Origin: Syncephalastrum monosporum B8922
Lineage: Eukaryota > Mucoromycota > Mucoromycetes > Mucorales > Syncephalastraceae
Direction: 5' to 3'
DNA: 64,000 nt
NCBI GenBank assembly: GCA_000697355.1
Contig: JNEN01000784.1
Location: forward strand, 1 to 64,000
Below are positions 60,764-64,000 of this stretch, piece by piece; the first letter of the stretch is position 1, and each line of letters starts with the position of its first letter. The notes under the pieces were generated by a model. It saw only the letters and a list, made by a program, of their open reading frames with translations. It was not told the origin of the DNA and did no database searches. The translations under genes and the position numbers were made by a program.

Positions 60764-63700
60764 ATGGCGGATTCCAAGGAACAACAGCCTGCTGCTGCGC
60801 CTGCTGCTGGTGCTGAGAAGCCTTTGACCGAGGCCGAGCTGGCCAAGAAGCTCAAGAACGAAGCCAAGAATGAAGAGAAGCGCAAGGCCAAGATGGCCAA
60901 GTTTGCTGCCAAACAGGCCAAGGTGAGGACAAAGAAGAGCGAATCCCATGGCATGGCCATGGCGCTGCCGAACACTCGATACTTATCTCTGCCAACGTGC
61001 ACCTAGCTCGAGGAACAAAAGAAGAAGGCTGCTGCGGCTGGCCCCACCGAGAAACAGAAGAAGAAGGCCGCCAAGGCTTCTTCGGAGCAGACTGTGTTTG
61101 TGAACAAGACTCCCGAGGGTGAAAAGAAGGGTACGGTGGATACGTCTGCTTTATAGAGGGCATGCTTTACTTACATCCTATTGTATCGTATCGTATTGTA
61201 TTGTATTAGACATGTCTGAGCCGATGGCCGGTACGTACGACTCGCGCGCTGTCGAATCGGCGTGGTATCACTGGTGGCTCAAGGAGGGCTACTTCAAGCC
61301 CGAGCTGACCGAAGACGGCAAGATCAAGCCTGCCGGTCTGTTTGTCGTGCCTGCCCCCCCACCCAACGTTACTGGCTCGCTTCACATTGGTCACGCCCTG
61401 ACCGTCGCTATCCAGGACACGCTTGTGCGCTGGTAAGTCATATCCGCCTGGAAGGTGTGAGTCATGATGATATTGACAACATGACTCGGACACACCTCTG
61501 CGCCACATTGACTCACCAACGTATACAATGACTCACACATACAAAACACCTGAACAGGAACCGCATGTTGGGCAAGACCGTGCTGTTCAACCCGGGCACG
61601 GACCACGCCGGTATCTCATGCCAGTCGGTTGTCGAAAAGAAACTCTGGCACGAGCAAAAGATCACCCGCCACGACCTCGGCCGTGAGAAGTTCATTGAGC
61701 AGGTCTGGGAGTGGAAGGAGAAGTACGGTAACCGTATCCACGAGCAGTTCTACCGCCTCGGCGCCTCCTATGACTGGGACCGCGCTGCTTTCACCATGGA
61801 CCCCGTAAGTTCATACTGAGATGTTTTTGCATGCACACGTGACGAGAGAGTATACTCATGCCGCGTCGTAGAAATTGTCCAAGGCTGTGCGTGAGACCTT
61901 TGTCCGCCTGCACCGCGACGGCACGATCTACCGCGCCAACCGTCTCGTCAACTGGTGTGTACGCCTCAACACGGCGCTGTCGAACCTCGAGGTCGATAAC
62001 AAGGAGCTGCCTGGTCGCACCCTGATGAACGTGGCCGGCTATGAGGCTGACGAGCAGTTTGAGTTTGGTGTGCTCAACGAGTTTGCGTACGAGATCGAGG
62101 GCACAGGTGAGAAGGTCGTGGTGGCTACCACGCGTATTGAGACCATGCTGGGTGACACTGCCATCGCGGTCCACCCGCAGGACGAGCGCTACAAGCATCT
62201 CCACGGCAAGTTCGCCGTCCATCCCTTCCTGGACCGCCGTATCCCCATCGTGACCGACGACATTGCCGTCGACATGGCCTTCGGTACGGGTGCGGTCAAG
62301 ATGACGCCCGCTCACGACTTTAACGATTACGAGGTTGGCAAGCGCCACAACCTCGAGTTCATCAACATCCTCAACGACGACGGCACCATGAACGAGGCCG
62401 CCGGCCCTTACAAGGGCATGAAGCGCTTCCATGTGCGCAAGCAAATCGTCAAGGACCTCGAGGCCAAGGGCCTCTTCATCGGCGTGCGTGATAACCCGAT
62501 GGTCGTGCCTGTGTGCTCCAAATCGGGCGACGTGATCGAGCCGCTGATGAAGCCCCAGTGGTGGATGAACTGCAAGCAGATGGCGGCGGACGCGATGCAG
62601 GCTGTCAAGGACGGCAAGCTCAACATTGCGCCCAAGGTGTCCGAGGGCGATTGGTTCCGCTGGCTCGGCAACATCCAGGACTGGTGTATCTCCCGCCAGC
62701 TCTGGTGGGGTCACCGTGTGCCCGCCTACTTTGTGCGTCTCGAGGGTGAGACCACCCCCGACTACTCGGACGATGCCAAGTGGGTCAGCGGCCAGGACGA
62801 GGCCGTTGCGCGCGAGGAGGCCGAGAAGAAGTTCCCTGGCCAGAAGTTCACGCTGGAGCAAGATCCCGATGTGCTCGACACCTGGTTCTCGTCTGGTCTG
62901 TGGCCCTTCTCCATCCTGGGCTGGCCTGATCAGGTACGAAAAGCATAAAGTGACGAGGCATGGACATACCATGACTTACCTTTCGTTTCTATTTTTTTTT
63001 CTTTCTTTGTTAGACCGAGGATCTCAAGAACTTCTACCCTACCTCGCTTCTCGAGACGGGTTGGGATATCCTCTTCTTCTGGGTGGCGCGTATGGTCATG
63101 TTTGGCATCAAGCTGACCGGCCAGGTGCCCTTCTCCGAGGTGTTCTGCCACGCCATGATCCGTGACGCACACGGCCGCAAGATGTCCAAGTCGCTCGGCA
63201 ACGTGATTGACCCCGTCGACGTCATTGAGGGCATTGCCCTCGACGGCCTGCACGCCAAGCTGCTGGAGGGTAACCTCGACCCGCGCGAGGTCGAGCGCGC
63301 CAAGGCCGGCCAGAAGGCCGACTATCCCAAGGGCATCCCGCAGTGCGGCACGGACGCGCTCCGCTTTGCGCTGTGCGCGTACACCACGGGTGGTCGCGAC
63401 ATCAACCTGGATATCCTGCGTGTGGAGGGCTACCGCAAGTTCTGTAACAAGATCTGGAACGCGACGCGCTTCGCCATGATGAAGCTCGGCGACGGCTTCA
63501 AGCCAAACGCCAGCGCGCAGCCGACCGGCCGCGAGTCGCTCGCCGACCTCTGGGTCCTGGCCAAGCTCAACAAGGCCGCCAAGGAGACGAACAAGTGCCT
63601 GGCGGAGCGCAACTTCATGGGCGCGACGAACGCGGTCTATCAGTTCTGGCTGTACGAGCTCTGCGACGTCTACATTGAGCACATCAAGCCCGTCTGCGAC

Positions 63701-64000
63701 GGCTCGGACGAGGTCGCCAAGCGCACCGCGCAGGATACCCTGTATACCTGTCTGGAGGGCGCACTCAAGCTGCTTCATCCCTTCATGCCCTTCGTGACGG
63801 AGGAGCTCTACCAGCGCCTGGAACGCCGCCCTGGCGACACCATCCCCACCATCGTCAAAGCGCCGTACCCCGTCGAGGAGGCCGCCTATGCGAACGACGA
63901 AGCCGAGCAGCAGTTTGACAATGTGTTCGAGGTCGTCCGGACTATCCGCAGTCTGGCCGTCCAGCACTCGATCAAGAAGGACGGTGTCGTGACCGTGTAC
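60764..64000 (+). CDS. VAS1: Valyl-tRNA synthetase, 3' end cut by window
   Basis: Class I synthetase that charges tRNA-Val. Exons 60764-60922, 61007-61130, 61210-61432, 61558-61804, 61872-62933 and 63014 onward give 934 aa up to the window edge, with the frame still open. The eukaryotic Lys-rich N-terminal extension is present (about 90 aa). The HIGH motif is in [15 protein letters not shown]. The editing domain holds [17 protein letters not shown], and the KMSKS motif is in [14 protein letters not shown]. The anticodon-binding domain begins near NKIWNATRF. No strong mitochondrial leader precedes the first ATG, but a downstream ATG is also close, so dual targeting cannot be judged. The tail, about 100 aa in relatives, is missing here. 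Confidence 0.97.

Noticed and set aside
61791..62972. 393-codon minus-strand open frame
   Set aside because: Antisense shadow of the valyl-tRNA synthetase exon, which has clear HIGH, editing and KMSKS motifs.

Overview
The window is nuclear DNA of a filamentous fungus. Genes are split by many short introns (mostly 45-85 nt, GT-AG with a few GC-AG), exons are GC-rich and spacers AT-rich. The gene set (chitin deacetylase with a GPI-type tail, bifunctional HIS7, EF-hand MscS channel, Rho3-like GTPase, ARC1 with an EMAP-II-like C-terminus, CreA/Mig1-type zinc fingers) fits a fungus. The overall look suggests an early-diverging Mucoromycota/Mucorales genome; that placement is inference. All gene models below were joined by eye from splice sites and reading phase, and most close exactly in frame.

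Layout. 1-5.5 kb: no convincing gene; a 100-bp direct repeat 497 bp apart, a tRNA T-arm-like piece and a possible exon relic. 5.5-16.8 kb: NPR2 (TORC1/SEACIT), a chitin deacetylase, a bestrophin-like channel on the minus strand, a Rho3-like GTPase with an unusual switch I, an Age2/SMAP-type ArfGAP and HIS7. 16.8-22.3 kb: AT-rich island with an inverted-repeat element and a multiply frame-broken gene. 22.4-37.2 kb: a small secreted 8-cysteine protein, CWC21, an RXT3-domain protein, an unrecognised nine-exon gene, a TM9/EMP70 protein, HSP90 and an MscS channel. 37.5-38.4 kb: proteasome beta-3 (PUP3) with tiny terminal coding exons. 38.4-44.6 kb: second repeat island, with a Gly/Ser/Ala-rich secreted orphan. 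44.6-64 kb: a dense housekeeping block with a Mig1/CreA-like factor, MRPS5, NDUFS8, ARC1, APT1, TAP42, an old-yellow-enzyme oxidoreductase, bL36m, WDR6/TRM734 in 20 exons, and a valyl-tRNA synthetase cut by the window end.

How the genes relate. NPR2 and TAP42 both belong to nutrient/TOR signalling. ARC1, WDR6/TRM734 and VAS1 all act on tRNA, and WDR6 and VAS1 are divergent with only 219 bp between starts. MRPS5 and NDUFS8, both mitochondrial, also diverge. The least explained items are the decayed gene at 19-21.4 kb, the inverted-repeat family shared by both islands, the 8-Cys secreted protein, the nine-exon orphan and the Rho3-like protein lacking the Mg2+-binding switch-I threonine.
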